Assembly: GCF_000829675.1 (NCBI RefSeq)
Contig: NZ_BBRX01000030.1
Location: forward strand, 1 to 64,000
Direction: 5' to 3'
DNA length: 64,000 bases
DNA from: Acinetobacter rudis
Lineage (GTDB): Bacteria > Pseudomonadota > Gammaproteobacteria > Pseudomonadales > Moraxellaceae
Of this stretch, positions 20,030 through 29,601 are shown piece by piece. The position numbers and the translations under genes are program-made. The notes under the pieces are model-generated. The model did no database searches and was not told the DNA's origin. It saw only the letters and a program-made list of their open reading frames with translations. Numbering within the stretch: position 1 is the first letter of the stretch; every line of letters starts with the position of its first letter.

Positions 20030-20707
20030 ATGGCATTATTTGCTGTGATTGGCTTAGGAAGCTTTGGTGCCACTGTTGCACTTGAATTGATTCATCTAAA
20101 TCATGATGTGATTGGCATTGACAGCATTAAGAAAAATGTGGAGAACATTGCAGATCAGTTAACGCATTCCGTGATTGCTGATGCCACTGATGAACATGTG
20201 CTACATGAGCTGAATATTCAAAACTGTGATGCTGTGGTTGTCGCAATTGGTGAAGATTTAGAAGCCAGTATCTTATGCGTACTCCACCTTAAAAATATGG
20301 GAGTGAAAAAGATTATGGTCAAAGCCAAGTCAAAATCACACCATATGATTTTGTCACAGCTCGGCATTGATCAAATTGTCCACCCTGAAGAAGACATGGG
20401 GATCCGTATTGCCCAATCCCTAAGTTATCCAATGGTTCGACGTTATATGGCACTAAATAATGAGCATTATATTGTTAAAATCGAAATAGCAAAAAACTTA
20501 CAGGGTACCCAATATCAAAACATTATTGACAATAGTGAAGAAACTGAATTTAAAGTATTGCTGTTACAACGCGGTTCTCATGTGATCTATGACATTGCAC
20601 CAGGCACGATTTTACAAGAAAAAGATATTTTAATTGTAGAAGGTCCTGTCGAGGTACTGCGCCGATTATCCCAACGTTTCCTTAAATCCTATGAAATTCA
20701 TAAATAA
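20030..20707 (+). CDS. ktrA: KtrA-type potassium channel regulatory subunit (RCK)
   Basis: A 225-residue cytoplasmic ring protein that binds ATP/ADP or NAD(H) and gates the KtrB channel. The Rossmann RCK-N domain (about 1-120) starts with FAVIGLGSFGATVALELI and has the acidic residue in VIGIDSIKKNVENIAD. The RCK-C domain (about 135-220) includes FKVLLLQRGSHVIYDIAPGT. A single RCK half of this length is KtrA-like, whereas TrkA has two halves (about 458 residues). The ribosome site AGGGA is ten bases before the ATG. Its last 17 bases overlap ktrB, so the two are translationally coupled. Confidence 0.93.
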   Translation: MALFAVIGLGSFGATVALELIHLNHDVIGIDSIKKNVENIADQLTHSVIADATDEHVLHELNIQNCDAVVVAIGEDLEASILCVLHLKNMGVKKIMVKAKSKSHHMILSQLGIDQIVHPEEDMGIRIAQSLSYPMVRRYMALNNEHYIVKIEIAKNLQGTQYQNIIDNSEETEFKVLLLQRGSHVIYDIAPGTILQEKDILIVEGPVEVLRRLSQRFLKSYEIHK

Positions 20708-22028
20708 AAAACGCAAGAGCGTCAACTTAAGCCCACCGAGCCTGCTCGCGTTGGGTTTTTTAAGTTTTATTATTATGGGGACCATCCTACTTCGATTACC
20801 CATTTCACATCATGGTCAAATCGGCTGGATTGAAGCATTTTTTACTGCCACCTCTGCTGTCACGATCACAGGTCTATCTGTTGTCACTGTGGGCGATGCA
20901 TATACCTTATTTGGTAAAGCTGTCGTGATGTTATTAATACAATGTGGTGGTTTAGGTTTTATGACCTTTGCTATTTTGGCGGTCATGAGTTTATCGCCCA
21001 AAAGCGGGCTAAAACAGCAGATCATGGCACAAGAAACCATCGGTCAAACCAGTTTATACCGGGTGTCATTCACCATTAAGGGGGTATTTTTATATTCTAT
21101 CTTTTTTGAATCCATTGGTACGATTATTTTAACCCTCGCTTGGGTTGAAGATTATGGTTTTAAACAAGCCTTGATGCATGCGATGTTTTATAGCGTTTCC
21201 GCCTTTAACAATGGTGGTTTCTCATTATTTTCAGATAGTGTAATGAGTTTTTCAGGCCAATATCTGGTGACTTTAACCATTAGTTTGCTTTACATCTTGG
21301 GTGGTATTGGCTTCTTGGTCTTAATGGATATTAAACGCGCACAACGCTGGAAGAAGCTGAGTCCCAACAGTAAATTAGTGCTAAGTACAATTGCTGGACT
21401 CAATCTATTTGCTTTTATTACCATCTGGATTTTAGAAGCCAATAATCCATTGACTTTAGCGCCAATGCATTTTGGTGATCAAATGGTCAATGCTTGGTTT
21501 CATGCAACGGTGCCACGTTCTTCAGGCTTTAATAGCTTAGATGTTGCCAGTATGAGCAACCCTTCTATATTAATTACCATGCTGTTGATGTTTATTGGTG
21601 GTGGTTCGTTAAGTACTGCTGGTGGTATTAAGGTCGGGACTTTTATTATCGTCGTACTCAGCGTGATTAGCTTTTTGCGTCGTTCTGATGAACTCACAGT
21701 ATTTAATTATTCAGTTCCACGGCAGATTGTCTTTAAGGCAATGGCTGTTATTTCAATCAACTGTATGATTATTTTTATTGGTTTTTTTAGCTTGCTGATC
21801 TTTGAACCCAAACAACAATTTTTAGATTTACTGTTTGAAAGTATCTCCGCTGGATGTACGGTTGGTTTATCTCGTGGGATTACAGGAGATTTACAGCCCA
21901 TTAGTTTAGTCATCTTATGTATGCTGATGTTTGCAGGACGTTTGGGCCCTCTCACGCTGGCCTACTTAATCGCAACACCTAAAAAGAGCCGAGTCTCACA
22001 TCCATCTACAGAAATACAGGTGGGTTAA
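20691..22028 (+). CDS. ktrB: KtrB-type potassium uptake channel subunit (TrkH/KtrB family)
   Basis: A 445-residue inner-membrane K+ transporter with four M1-P-M2 repeats. Filter regions are visible as TATSAVTITGLSVVTVGDAY, SAFNNGGFSLFSD, ATVPRSSGFNSLDVA and SAGCTVGLSRGI, each containing the family's central glycine (TGLS, NNGG, SSGF, TVGL). The third-repeat gate helix region GGSLSTAGGIKVGTF is typical of KtrB/TrkH. The ATG overlaps ktrA by 17 bases. KtrAB is Na+-coupled K+ uptake used for osmotic adjustment and pH homeostasis in other bacteria; here the function is inferred from family only. Confidence 0.93.
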   Translation: MKFINKKRKSVNLSPPSLLALGFLSFIIMGTILLRLPISHHGQIGWIEAFFTATSAVTITGLSVVTVGDAYTLFGKAVVMLLIQCGGLGFMTFAILAVMSLSPKSGLKQQIMAQETIGQTSLYRVSFTIKGVFLYSIFFESIGTIILTLAWVEDYGFKQALMHAMFYSVSAFNNGGFSLFSDSVMSFSGQYLVTLTISLLYILGGIGFLVLMDIKRAQRWKKLSPNSKLVLSTIAGLNLFAFITIWILEANNPLTLAPMHFGDQMVNAWFHATVPRSSGFNSLDVASMSNPSILITMLLMFIGGGSLSTAGGIKVGTFIIVVLSVISFLRRSDELTVFNYSVPRQIVFKAMAVISINCMIIFIGFFSLLIFEPKQQFLDLLFESISAGCTVGLSRGITGDLQPISLVILCMLMFAGRLGPLTLAYLIATPKKSRVSHPSTEIQVG

Positions 22029-22035
22029 ACAAATA

Positions 22036-22066
22036 AACCCGCTTTGATTAATGCTCAAAGCGGGTT
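22036..22066 (+). terminator. Hairpin terminator after ktrB
   Basis: AACCCGCTTTGA pairs perfectly with TCAAAGCGGGTT around a seven-base loop, eight bases past the stop of ktrB. The T-run is short, so it may rely on stem strength. Confidence 0.7.
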
Positions 22067-22261
22067 ATTCATTGCAAAAGCAACATTACAATGCCATTGC
22101 CATTCATGACTAGGGAAATATCAAGATGGCAGCAATATAATGCATACTATAATGAAAGCAAAAAATTCAATTGTCGCTGTCATTTTCTGCCATTTTCTTA
22201 TCTTTTCGAGAAAAATTGATTCTTCTGAGTTATAAAAAAATAAATCTAACAACATAGATAA

Positions 22262-22600
22262 TTATGAATCAGCTTTCCAAACATCTTCATAGTCATCTTG
22301 ATCAATCATAAAACGAAAGCCTTCTTCGAGCGCCAGATATGGCATGACATCTGGAAAAATTTCAAGTAATTGTGTGATGGTCACGATCTCAAATAAGTTT
22401 TCTTCGCCTTCGTCAAGTTCACCACCATAGATATACCAAGCTACTTTCGAACCTGCTTCAACTTTTTTACGAATTCCAACAATGGGCTCTCGATCTAAAG
22501 TCTGTACAGCTATTGCAACCTCATCGTCAGCATTCACCTTTATATAGGCAGAATCAAACTCTTCACACAATAATTTCTGCTCTTCAATAAATTCTTGCAT
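22262..22600 (-). CDS. Hypothetical acidic protein, possibly DUF2185/Imm33-like
   Basis: 112 residues from ATG 22600, which has AAGG nine bases upstream. The frame goes on to 22678, but that extension looks unconserved. The protein is strongly acidic with the pattern KVEAGSKVAWYIYGGELDE, then GFRFMIDQDDYEDVW at its C-terminus. This resembles the 'G-W-R-F-x-x-x-D-D-x-E' ending of DUF2185/Imm33-type immunity domains, but the match is by eye only. There is no toxin gene beside it: neighbours are ktrB (convergent) and a long empty region. A stand-alone housekeeping protein is equally possible. Confidence 0.55.
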   Translation of the reverse strand: MQEFIEEQKLLCEEFDSAYIKVNADDEVAIAVQTLDREPIVGIRKKVEAGSKVAWYIYGGELDEGEENLFEIVTITQLLEIFPDVMPYLALEEGFRFMIDQDDYEDVWKADS

Positions 22601-22678
22601 ATTTGTTGCCTTAATCACATTAATCTTAAACCCCAATGGGCCAATTATAGTGTGATTAATCTGACAATGATATTGCAA

Positions 22679-23528
22679 TAAAACATCGAGTTTATCGAGC
22701 TCAACCAGATATTTTTACATTGCTAAAACACAAGGTTGAGCACTATGGTCAATTGACTTTATACCGATCATCCCCTCAAATCACTCTACGCTACTGAAAA
22801 AGCCAATATACGCACTGTACAACTTTGCAGCTATCTCATGATCTGGCCTGTAAGCAAGAGCATCTGGATATATTCGCTAGAACAACATCTTAAATATTGA
22901 TTTGGCTGAGCAAACATTTAAACCAGTCAACTCTTGACAGTCACTCACTGTACTGCAAGATCAGCTAAAGGGAAAAAGCATCACAAAAAATCATATAGGT
23001 GAAAGTGAGCTTTAAAAATCAACTAATTGTTTTTATTTAGTTTTTAATTAATATTCAGCTAATTTCAACAAATTCAACCCCAGATTATAGCAAGATAAGC
23101 CTATACAAAACATAAACCTGTTGGTCAATATACACGCAGCAACTGCTGTAAATTTTCGTTATGCTATATTCGATTTTGATCATGCCTCTAGGCCAATTAG
23201 ATTGGTATTGCTAAGAAATTGGACAAATCAATTTCAATGCTTCATTGTGATCAATCATGCAAGTTGCACCCCGCCTGTAGTGCATGATTCAAAACCTAGA
23301 GCGACAGATTTAAATAAAAAAAATGACCCTTAAAGTTTTTTATTTTTGTCATTTTTTAACATTGCCAATTCCTTGCAAAATTTACAATATAGCGCTGTAT
23401 GTTGCTGGCTGTTTTCTACAATGATAAGAACAATCTAAATCATCTATGTAGTAAATCATGCCTTAAATCACAAACTTTGCACTGAACGAGCAGAATATTT
23501 TGCAACTTTCAACATTGGAGCAGACTAA
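22679..23528. other. 850-base region without a gene, containing two hairpins
   Basis: Upstream of aroQ. Within it I see a perfect nine-base inverted repeat at 23253-23289 and an AT-rich stem with a trailing T-run at 23318-23357, separately listed. At 22718-22893 one plus-strand frame is nearly open with a single internal stop and may be eroded coding DNA, but I recognise nothing in it. The aroQ promoter must also lie here. Confidence 0.5.
23253..23357 (+). ncRNA. Candidate structured transcript end or small RNA (two hairpins)
   Basis: AATCATGCA (23253-23261) pairs with TGCATGATT (23281-23289). Then AAAAAATGAC (23318-23327) pairs with GTCATTTTTT (23348-23357), ending in U-rich sequence like a weak intrinsic terminator. 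No promoter was established and no protein frame fits, so this is only a candidate. Confidence 0.25.
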
Positions 23529-23984
23529 ATGAGTTCAACAATTTTGGTCATACATGGACCAAATTTAAACTTACTCGGAAAGCGCGAACCAGAGGTTTAT
23601 GGACATTTGACACTTGCTGATATTAACCAGCAACTTGTAGAAAATGCCCAGAGCAAAAATATTCAACTTGACACATTTCAAAGCAATTGGGAAGGCGCAA
23701 TTGTTGACCGTATACATCAAGCCCAAACGCAGGGTGTACAGTTTATTATCATCAATCCCGCAGCATTTACCCATACTTCTGTCGCGATCCGTGATGCTTT
23801 ACTCGGTGTAGCGATACCATTTATTGAAGTCCATTTGTCCAATGTACATGCACGCGAGACTTTTAGACATCACTCTTATTTATCTGACAAAGCAATTGGC
23901 GTGATTTGTGGCTTAGGTGATCGTGGATATCACTATGCTCTTGATCATGCAATTCAATTTATTCAACCAATTACCCTATCATAA
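23529..23984 (+). CDS. aroQ: 3-dehydroquinate dehydratase type II AroQ
   Basis: Third step of the shikimate pathway. 151 residues, the standard size for the dodecameric type II enzyme. Family motifs are [19 protein letters not shown] (catalytic Arg and Tyr), [17 protein letters not shown] (catalytic Asn) and [17 protein letters not shown] (catalytic His). The start has GGAG nine bases upstream. Seventeen bases separate it from accB and the same strand continues into accC, the aroQ-accB-accC arrangement found in many gammaproteobacteria. Confidence 0.97.
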   Translation: MSSTILVIHGPNLNLLGKREPEVYGHLTLADINQQLVENAQSKNIQLDTFQSNWEGAIVDRIHQAQTQGVQFIIINPAAFTHTSVAIRDALLGVAIPFIEVHLSNVHARETFRHHSYLSDKAIGVICGLGDRGYHYALDHAIQFIQPITLS

Positions 23985-24001
23985 TTTAGGAACACGAACC
24001 C

Positions 24002-24418
24002 ATGGATATTCGCAAAATCAAAAAACTGATTGATTTGATGATTGAATCTGATCTTCAAGGTATTGAAGTCAAAGAGGGTGACCAATCAATTGCGTTAACT
24101 CGTCGTAATCCTGTGGTTGCTGGTGTTGCGGCTGTGCCTGCACCTGTAAGCGAAGCACCTAAAGCAAAAGCAACTGCACGTGGTGCAGTCGAAGAATCAC
24201 CTATGGTTGGCGTGTTCTATTCAGCACCAAGTCCAGGCGAAGCACCATTTGTAAATGTAGGTCAAACAGTTACTGCGGGTGAAACTTTAGGTATCGTTGA
24301 GGCCATGAAAATCATGAACCCAATCGAAGCAACTCAAAGTGGTGTAATTGAAGAAATCTTGGTAAAAAATGGTGATGTTGTTCAGTTTGGACAACCTTTA
24401 TTCCGCTATCGCGCATAA
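24002..24418 (+). CDS. accB: Biotin carboxyl carrier protein of acetyl-CoA carboxylase AccB
   Basis: Carries biotin between the carboxylase and transferase halves of acetyl-CoA carboxylase, the first step of fatty acid synthesis. 138 residues: an N-terminal region starting [20 protein letters not shown], an Ala/Pro-rich linker (about 40-62) and a biotinyl domain (about 65-138). The biotin-accepting lysine is in [12 protein letters not shown] (K at about 103), with the thumb-region sequence [13 protein letters not shown] also present. Only 17 bases separate accB from accC, so they are co-transcribed. The linker is short compared with E. coli. Confidence 0.97.
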   Translation: MDIRKIKKLIDLMIESDLQGIEVKEGDQSIALTRRNPVVAGVAAVPAPVSEAPKAKATARGAVEESPMVGVFYSAPSPGEAPFVNVGQTVTAGETLGIVEAMKIMNPIEATQSGVIEEILVKNGDVVQFGQPLFRYRA

Positions 24419-24435
24419 ATCCTCGGGGAATGAAC

Positions 24436-25800
24436 ATGTTGCAAAAAGTTCTCATTGCCAACCGAGGTGAAATCGCCTTACGAATTACCCGTGCTTGTAA
24501 AACCTTAGGCATCAAAACTGTAGGTATTTACTCAGACGCGGATAAAGACTTAATGCACTTACGCTTCGTTGACGAAGCTGTGTGTATCGGCCCTGGCGCA
24601 AGTAGTGAAAGTTATTTAAATATTCCTGCGATTATTACAGCAGCTGAGATTACTGGTGCTGATGCAATTCACCCAGGTTACGGCTTCTTATCTGAAAATG
24701 CTGAATTTGCAGAGATCGTAGAAAGTTCAGGCTTTATCTTTATTGGTCCACGCCCAGAACATATCCGTTTAATGGGAAACAAGGTTTCTGCCATTACCGC
24801 GATGCGTAAAGCTGGCGTACCGACTGTACCAGGATCTGCGCATGCAGTTACTGTACACAATGCACTCGCCGAAGCCAAAGAAATTGGTTTCCCACTGATT
24901 GTCAAAGCTGCATCTGGTGGTGGTGGTCGTGGTATGCGTATTGTTGAACGTGTAGATACCCTACTCGAATCTGTACAGGCAGCACAGCGTGATGCAGAGA
25001 TGTGGTTTGGTGACGATACCGTTTATATGGAACGTTTCCTTCAAAAACCACGTCATGTTGAAATTCAAGTTTTAGGTGATGGTAATGGCCACGCGATTCA
25101 TCTTTATGATCGTGACTGCTCATTACAACGTCGTCATCAAAAAGTGCTAGAAGAAGCTCCAGCACCTAATTTACCAGAACAAGCGCGTGCAGACATTTTA
25201 GAAGCTTGCGTAAATGCTTGTAAATTAATGCAATATCGCGGTGCGGGTACCTTTGAGTTCTTATTTGAAGATGAAGAGTTTTTCTTTATTGAAATGAACA
25301 CACGTGTTCAGGTTGAGCACCCAGTGACTGAAATGGTTACAGGTATCGATATTATTGAGCAACAACTGCTTATTGCTGCTGGTTTAGGTTTAAATCTACA
25401 ACAAGAAGACATTCACGTTCTTGGTCATGCCATTGAGTGCCGTATTAATGCGGAAGACCCAACCACCTTCTTACCTTCTCCAGGTAAAATTGAGCATTTC
25501 TATGCACCAGGTGGCGCAGGTATCCGTTTAGACTCGCATATTTATTCGGGCTATTCGATTCCACCTTATTATGACTCAATGATTGCTAAACTGATTGCAC
25601 ATGGTAAAGATCGTAAAACATCTATTGCGCGTATGAAGCAAGCATTAGATGAAATGATCTTAAGCGGTGTTAAAAGTAATATTCCATTGCACAAGGATTT
25701 AATCTTAGAAGATCCGCAATTTTGTGAAAAAGCAATGGACATTCACTATCTTGAGAAACACTTGCTACAACAGCTATCAGGTGCAACAGCAGAAGCTTAA
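24436..25800 (+). CDS. accC: Biotin carboxylase subunit of acetyl-CoA carboxylase AccC
   Basis: ATP-dependent carboxylation of the biotin on AccB. 454 residues from [16 protein letters not shown] at 24436; an ATG six bases earlier is in frame, but GGGGA spacing favours 24436. The N-lobe motif [11 protein letters not shown], the Gly-rich ATP-grasp loop [15 protein letters not shown] and the catalytic set [20 protein letters not shown] are all present. So is the C-terminal ESRLNAED-type sequence [10 protein letters not shown]. The gene ends before a strong terminator. Note a second biotin carboxylase, the MccA paralogue, starts at 63827. Confidence 0.97.
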   Translation: MLQKVLIANRGEIALRITRACKTLGIKTVGIYSDADKDLMHLRFVDEAVCIGPGASSESYLNIPAIITAAEITGADAIHPGYGFLSENAEFAEIVESSGFIFIGPRPEHIRLMGNKVSAITAMRKAGVPTVPGSAHAVTVHNALAEAKEIGFPLIVKAASGGGGRGMRIVERVDTLLESVQAAQRDAEMWFGDDTVYMERFLQKPRHVEIQVLGDGNGHAIHLYDRDCSLQRRHQKVLEEAPAPNLPEQARADILEACVNACKLMQYRGAGTFEFLFEDEEFFFIEMNTRVQVEHPVTEMVTGIDIIEQQLLIAAGLGLNLQQEDIHVLGHAIECRINAEDPTTFLPSPGKIEHFYAPGGAGIRLDSHIYSGYSIPPYYDSMIAKLIAHGKDRKTSIARMKQALDEMILSGVKSNIPLHKDLILEDPQFCEKAMDIHYLEKHLLQQLSGATAEA

Positions 25801-25828
25801 GTCTTGTTTTTACTCAGGCCTAGCATTA

Positions 25829-25854
25829 ACCCAGTCCATTTGACTGGGTTTTTT
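25829..25854 (+). terminator. Intrinsic terminator of the aroQ-accB-accC operon
   Basis: Stem CCCAGT/ACTGGG around a six-base loop followed by six T, located 29 bases after the accC stop. Confidence 0.85.
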
Positions 25855-25955
25855 AATTGTAAAATAAAAACTTTTCACTCAAGCGTCTGACAATTGAATT
25901 GAAATATAAAGCAGATATCGTATTATTTTGCTAAGTTCTTAATTTATTAAATGAC

Positions 25956-27965
25956 ATGCTATTAAATTCAAAAATAATGATCAAACTCTTGCTGACATTA
26001 ACAGCAGTCTCAATGAGTGCTTGTCAAGTCGTCAACGTCAAGAATCAGGCCTATAATGTCACCATCGCTAATGAACGCGATAGCATTTTGACACGTAATA
26101 AAATGAGTGAAGCCAGTCTCAATGTCTTGTCAATGACAGGGGGTGAGGCTAAACAATGTATTAATAATCCAAGTGTGTGCGTAGAAAGTTTAGAAAAAAC
26201 ACCACAGATATTAGATGAGCAATTGCTTTCAGCTGCCAGTGAAATCTACCTGAGTCGAGCCAAAGAACTCGAAGCAACAGTAGATTGTAAAGCCAATATC
26301 TCTAAGATTATCAAAGATGAAAAGAAACAAGAGCAAGTCGATGCGCATAACGAATGTCTAGAACAACAATTAAAAATGCTTGATAAAAGTATTCGTTATA
26401 GCTATGCCTATTTATTTAAAACCAAACGTATTCCCCAAGAGCGTTTGTTTGACAACCGACAAGTACAGATTCGAGATTTTTACAATCAGGCCTTAGCCAA
26501 GATGATTACTGTTTATACCTTACGTTATAAACACGAAAAACTTGGGCATAAAATTAAAATTGCGAATAGTACCTATCATATTAACTATCAGGACTATCCA
26601 CGATTAGAAAACCAAGAAGTACAGAACTTCTTAGCCAGTTATAATATGAACTTCTCAGGCCTGCGCAGTATTAACCGCCGTGATGGTTTCGGTGCCGAAT
26701 TTGTGGCCATTTTACCTGAGAAAGAAAAACAACAAGAGGATAAATACATTATTGATCCTCTGAACTATCAATACAAAAATGGTATCAATCCCAATATTCA
26801 CCACAGTACATATTTACCTGTAACTGTTGCAGCATTACCTAAGACAGCCAATGCAACGCTAGAGCAAGTTGTTCATGATGCTGAGTTTGAAATTAAAGCC
26901 TATGATCCTTACAACCTTGATCACTTAAATATCGCAGGCAAAAAATACCCATTGGCTGCTAACTTTTCCGCCCCATATGGTCTTTGGTTAGCGCAGAATA
27001 ATCTAGGTGCTGCGGCATATCTCAGTTTAATTAACCGTGATAATCACTTAAACATGCCACATATCTATATGTTGGAACCTTACAACCCGAACAAAAAGGT
27101 CATCGTTCTGATCCACGGTCTAGCCAGTAGCCCCGAGGGTTGGATTCGCTTAACCAATGATATTATGGGTGATGATGTTTTACGTGAGCACTATCAAGTT
27201 TGGCAAGTATTCTATTCGACAAACGCACCTATCTTAGAAAGTCGCTTCCAAATTTCAGCTTTGATTCAACAGACCTTTAATACTTTAGATCCAAACGCTC
27301 CTGCCGCGAAAGATGCAGTCTTAATTGGGCATAGTATGGGAGGAATTATTGCACGTTTATTGGTAAGCAATCAGGATGTTACGAAGGAAGCACTGCAAAT
27401 TTTTAACTTTAATGAGTTAAAGAAATTAAACAGTAACCCTATTTTTGTACAACGTCTGCAATTTAAACCAATTGCCAATATCGATCGTGCAATCTTCTTG
27501 GCAAGTCCACATCGAGGTACACCATTTGCCAACCGATGGTTTACTAAACTCGCACGTCGCGTCATCCAGCTTCCTGTCGCTTTTGTTGGTGCGCTTGGTG
27601 AAGCATTAGATGGTAAAGATGAAGACTATACTGAACTACTCATGACACAAATCAAAGATGGTGCGCTACAAAATGGCCCAAGTGATTTAAGTCAAAACTC
27701 TCGTTTTACCAAACTCACCAAAGATGTGATGCCGATTGCACAAATGAAATATCATTCAATTATTGGTAATAATACCAATAGTACAGATCCCAATGTGATG
27801 ACTGATGGTGTCGTGCCTTATACAAGTGCGCATTTAGATGGTGCAATTTCAGAAAAAATTATTAAGGGTGGTCACTCGATCCAAGAGACTCCAGAAGCAG
27901 TCTTAGAACTTCGCCGTATACTCAGACTGCATCTTGTACAACTAGGAATCTATAAACAACCTTAA
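25956..27965 (+). CDS. Lipoprotein alpha/beta hydrolase (lipase/esterase-like) with a large N-terminal domain
   Basis: 669 residues. The signal sequence MLLNSKIMIKLLLTLTAVSM ends in SAC, a plausible lipobox (cysteine at residue 23), so it is probably an envelope lipoprotein. ATG 25977 is an alternative start giving the same lipobox. Residues about 30-340 form an uncharacterised region. An alpha/beta-hydrolase domain follows (about 360-660), with VIVLIHGLASSPEGW (oxyanion hole) and nucleophile elbow LIGHSMGGIIARLL (Ser about 470). DGVVPYTSAHLD is a likely acid region and GGHSIQETPEA a likely catalytic His. Substrate unknown; its similarity to triacylglycerol lipases extends only to the C-terminal half. 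Operon partners are not evident. Confidence 0.85.
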   Translation: MLLNSKIMIKLLLTLTAVSMSACQVVNVKNQAYNVTIANERDSILTRNKMSEASLNVLSMTGGEAKQCINNPSVCVESLEKTPQILDEQLLSAASEIYLSRAKELEATVDCKANISKIIKDEKKQEQVDAHNECLEQQLKMLDKSIRYSYAYLFKTKRIPQERLFDNRQVQIRDFYNQALAKMITVYTLRYKHEKLGHKIKIANSTYHINYQDYPRLENQEVQNFLASYNMNFSGLRSINRRDGFGAEFVAILPEKEKQQEDKYIIDPLNYQYKNGINPNIHHSTYLPVTVAALPKTANATLEQVVHDAEFEIKAYDPYNLDHLNIAGKKYPLAANFSAPYGLWLAQNNLGAAAYLSLINRDNHLNMPHIYMLEPYNPNKKVIVLIHGLASSPEGWIRLTNDIMGDDVLREHYQVWQVFYSTNAPILESRFQISALIQQTFNTLDPNAPAAKDAVLIGHSMGGIIARLLVSNQDVTKEALQIFNFNELKKLNSNPIFVQRLQFKPIANIDRAIFLASPHRGTPFANRWFTKLARRVIQLPVAFVGALGEALDGKDEDYTELLMTQIKDGALQNGPSDLSQNSRFTKLTKDVMPIAQMKYHSIIGNNTNSTDPNVMTDGVVPYTSAHLDGAISEKIIKGGHSIQETPEAVLELRRILRLHLVQLGIYKQP

Positions 27966-27979
27966 GCAAAACACTCATA

Positions 27980-28018
27980 AAAAAAGCTTAAACCTATTTG
28001 GGTTTAAGCTTTTTTTTA
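27980..28018. terminator. Bidirectional terminator between the hydrolase and DUF475 gene
   Basis: AAAAAGCTTAAACC pairs with GGTTTAAGCTTTTT around a five-base loop. The A-run on one side and the T-run on the other let it serve both convergent genes. Confidence 0.9.
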
Positions 28019-28028
28019 TGTCCGCATC

Positions 28029-29105
28029 TCAATCAGATGATTCACTGCTATGCGGGTTATTTTTACGATAAGCAATTGAAGACATCACAGCCCAAGCAAT
28101 TAAAGCAATACCGATCAATCCTGTTACCACTTCAGGAACATGTGCCCCTGTCCCACTTGCAATCATAATTAAAGCTAATGCACCAATTGCATAATGTGCG
28201 CCATGCTCTAAATAAATATAAGCATCCAAAGTCCCCTTATCGACGAGGTAAATAGTCATTGAACGCACAAACATCGCACCAATTGCTAGCCCCAACATAA
28301 TAATGACAACATCACTGGTAATTGCAAAAGCACCAATAACACCATCAAAACTAAATGATGCATCTAATACTTCTAAATAAATAAATCCACCAATACCTGC
28401 TTTAACAACAGTGCCTGTCACATTACCTGATGATTGTTCTTCATCATGTGAACCACCTTCAAGGACATGACCAAGAACTTGTACACCAACGTAAACGACA
28501 ATCCCCCAAATACCGGCCATGGTCACTGCAAGTCGCGTTTGCTCTTCAACATTGGCTGCCATAATCAATAATGAAATTAACGATATAAAAACAGAAATTG
28601 CTGGAATACCTGCCATTTTTGCAAAACGTGCTTCAAGATGCTGGAACCAGTGTGTATCTTTTTCATCATCAAAAATAAAGTTTAAGAAAACCAGAAGTAA
28701 GAACATTCCACCAAAGGCAGCAATTTCAGGATGGTGTGCCATCAACTTTTCAGAATATTTAATTGGATCATTTAAAGCGAGTTGTGCAACCTCAATCATG
28801 CCCATATCTGCAGTAACAGCAACAATTAACAATGGGAAAATCAAACGCATACCGAACACGGCGACAATAATCCCCACCGTCAAGAACAAGGTACGCCAAA
28901 ACTTATCCCAATGTTTTAATACCGAAGCATTGACTACAGCATTGTCAAAAGAGAGTGAAATTTCCATGACTGCTAATATTGCTGTAATCGCAAGTGCCTT
29001 GAACATTGCTGACAGACCCGCATTGACCCCATGCGTGAGTCCCCAGTAAGCGGACAAGACTAAACAGACAATTGTAAAAAATATCGAAAAACGAAAATGT
29101 TTCAT
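28029..29105 (-). CDS. DUF475 family integral membrane protein (TerC-like fold)
   Basis: 358 residues with about nine membrane segments. The motif LAVMEISLSFDNAVVNASVL near the start, and EVLDASFSFDGVIGAFAIT in the second half, are the paired 'E-x-x-L-S-F-D-N/G' motifs of DUF475/TerC-like proteins, in which the acidic residues are suspected metal ligands. Possible roles suggested in relatives are manganese or other metal ion export and tellurite resistance, but the biochemical function of DUF475 is unknown. The start MKHFRFSIFFTIVC is the only good one. It is convergent with the lipoprotein hydrolase. Confidence 0.88.
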   Translation of the reverse strand: MKHFRFSIFFTIVCLVLSAYWGLTHGVNAGLSAMFKALAITAILAVMEISLSFDNAVVNASVLKHWDKFWRTLFLTVGIIVAVFGMRLIFPLLIVAVTADMGMIEVAQLALNDPIKYSEKLMAHHPEIAAFGGMFLLLVFLNFIFDDEKDTHWFQHLEARFAKMAGIPAISVFISLISLLIMAANVEEQTRLAVTMAGIWGIVVYVGVQVLGHVLEGGSHDEEQSSGNVTGTVVKAGIGGFIYLEVLDASFSFDGVIGAFAITSDVVIIMLGLAIGAMFVRSMTIYLVDKGTLDAYIYLEHGAHYAIGALALIMIASGTGAHVPEVVTGLIGIALIAWAVMSSIAYRKNNPHSSESSD

Positions 29106-29601
29106 AGAGAGCTCGAAGCCTTAATGTTTTATAAATGAATCAATTTCTCCCCAAGTTAAACGGCACCCTGTACCTGAGTACAAGATCTGCTACTTAGTGA
29201 AATTTCATACCTGCATATTATCAATCTGCCCTTTAAAGGCATAGTAACAATGACAGAAAGTTTGCCTTACAGATCAAGAAAAATTCAAACAATTAGATTT
29301 TAGTCTTATTGGCGATCAATCTCGTATTGAATAAACTCACTTTCAGAGAAACTTGCGATCTATAGATTAGTTTTTATAAACAAATTTTCCAAGTTACAAA
29401 CATCAACCTAATGACTCTATTTTGAAACAATGTGATATATATCAAATTTACACACTATAAACTTAAGCTTGTGATAGTTTTAAAAAATCTTTTTTAATCA
29501 TATTGTTAAATTAAACTTTACACATAGAAACATTTTTCTAATTGTTATTATTTTGTAAATATTTTAATTATGCCTTTGATTTTAAAATCATAGGTAAGAC
29601 A
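29106..29601. other. Intergenic region between the DUF475 gene and mqo
   Basis: About 500 AT-rich bases between two divergent starts, so it must hold both promoters. I see no further gene, repeat or RNA. The open frame before 29602 is not Mqo-like. Confidence 0.55.

Noticed and set aside
22718-22893. Nearly open plus-strand frame with one internal stop that could be a decayed gene
   Set aside because: Read through, it gives KVEHYGQLTLYRSSPQ and similar, with no recognised family; too weak to list as a pseudogene.
23121-23333. 70-residue open frame upstream of aroQ
   Set aside because: No ribosome site, odd composition, and it runs over a perfect inverted repeat; not treated as a gene.
28519-29049. 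176-residue frame opposite the DUF475 gene
   Set aside because: A long antisense frame, rich in Ser, Ile and Lys, without a ribosome site; the DUF475 frame is clearly the gene.
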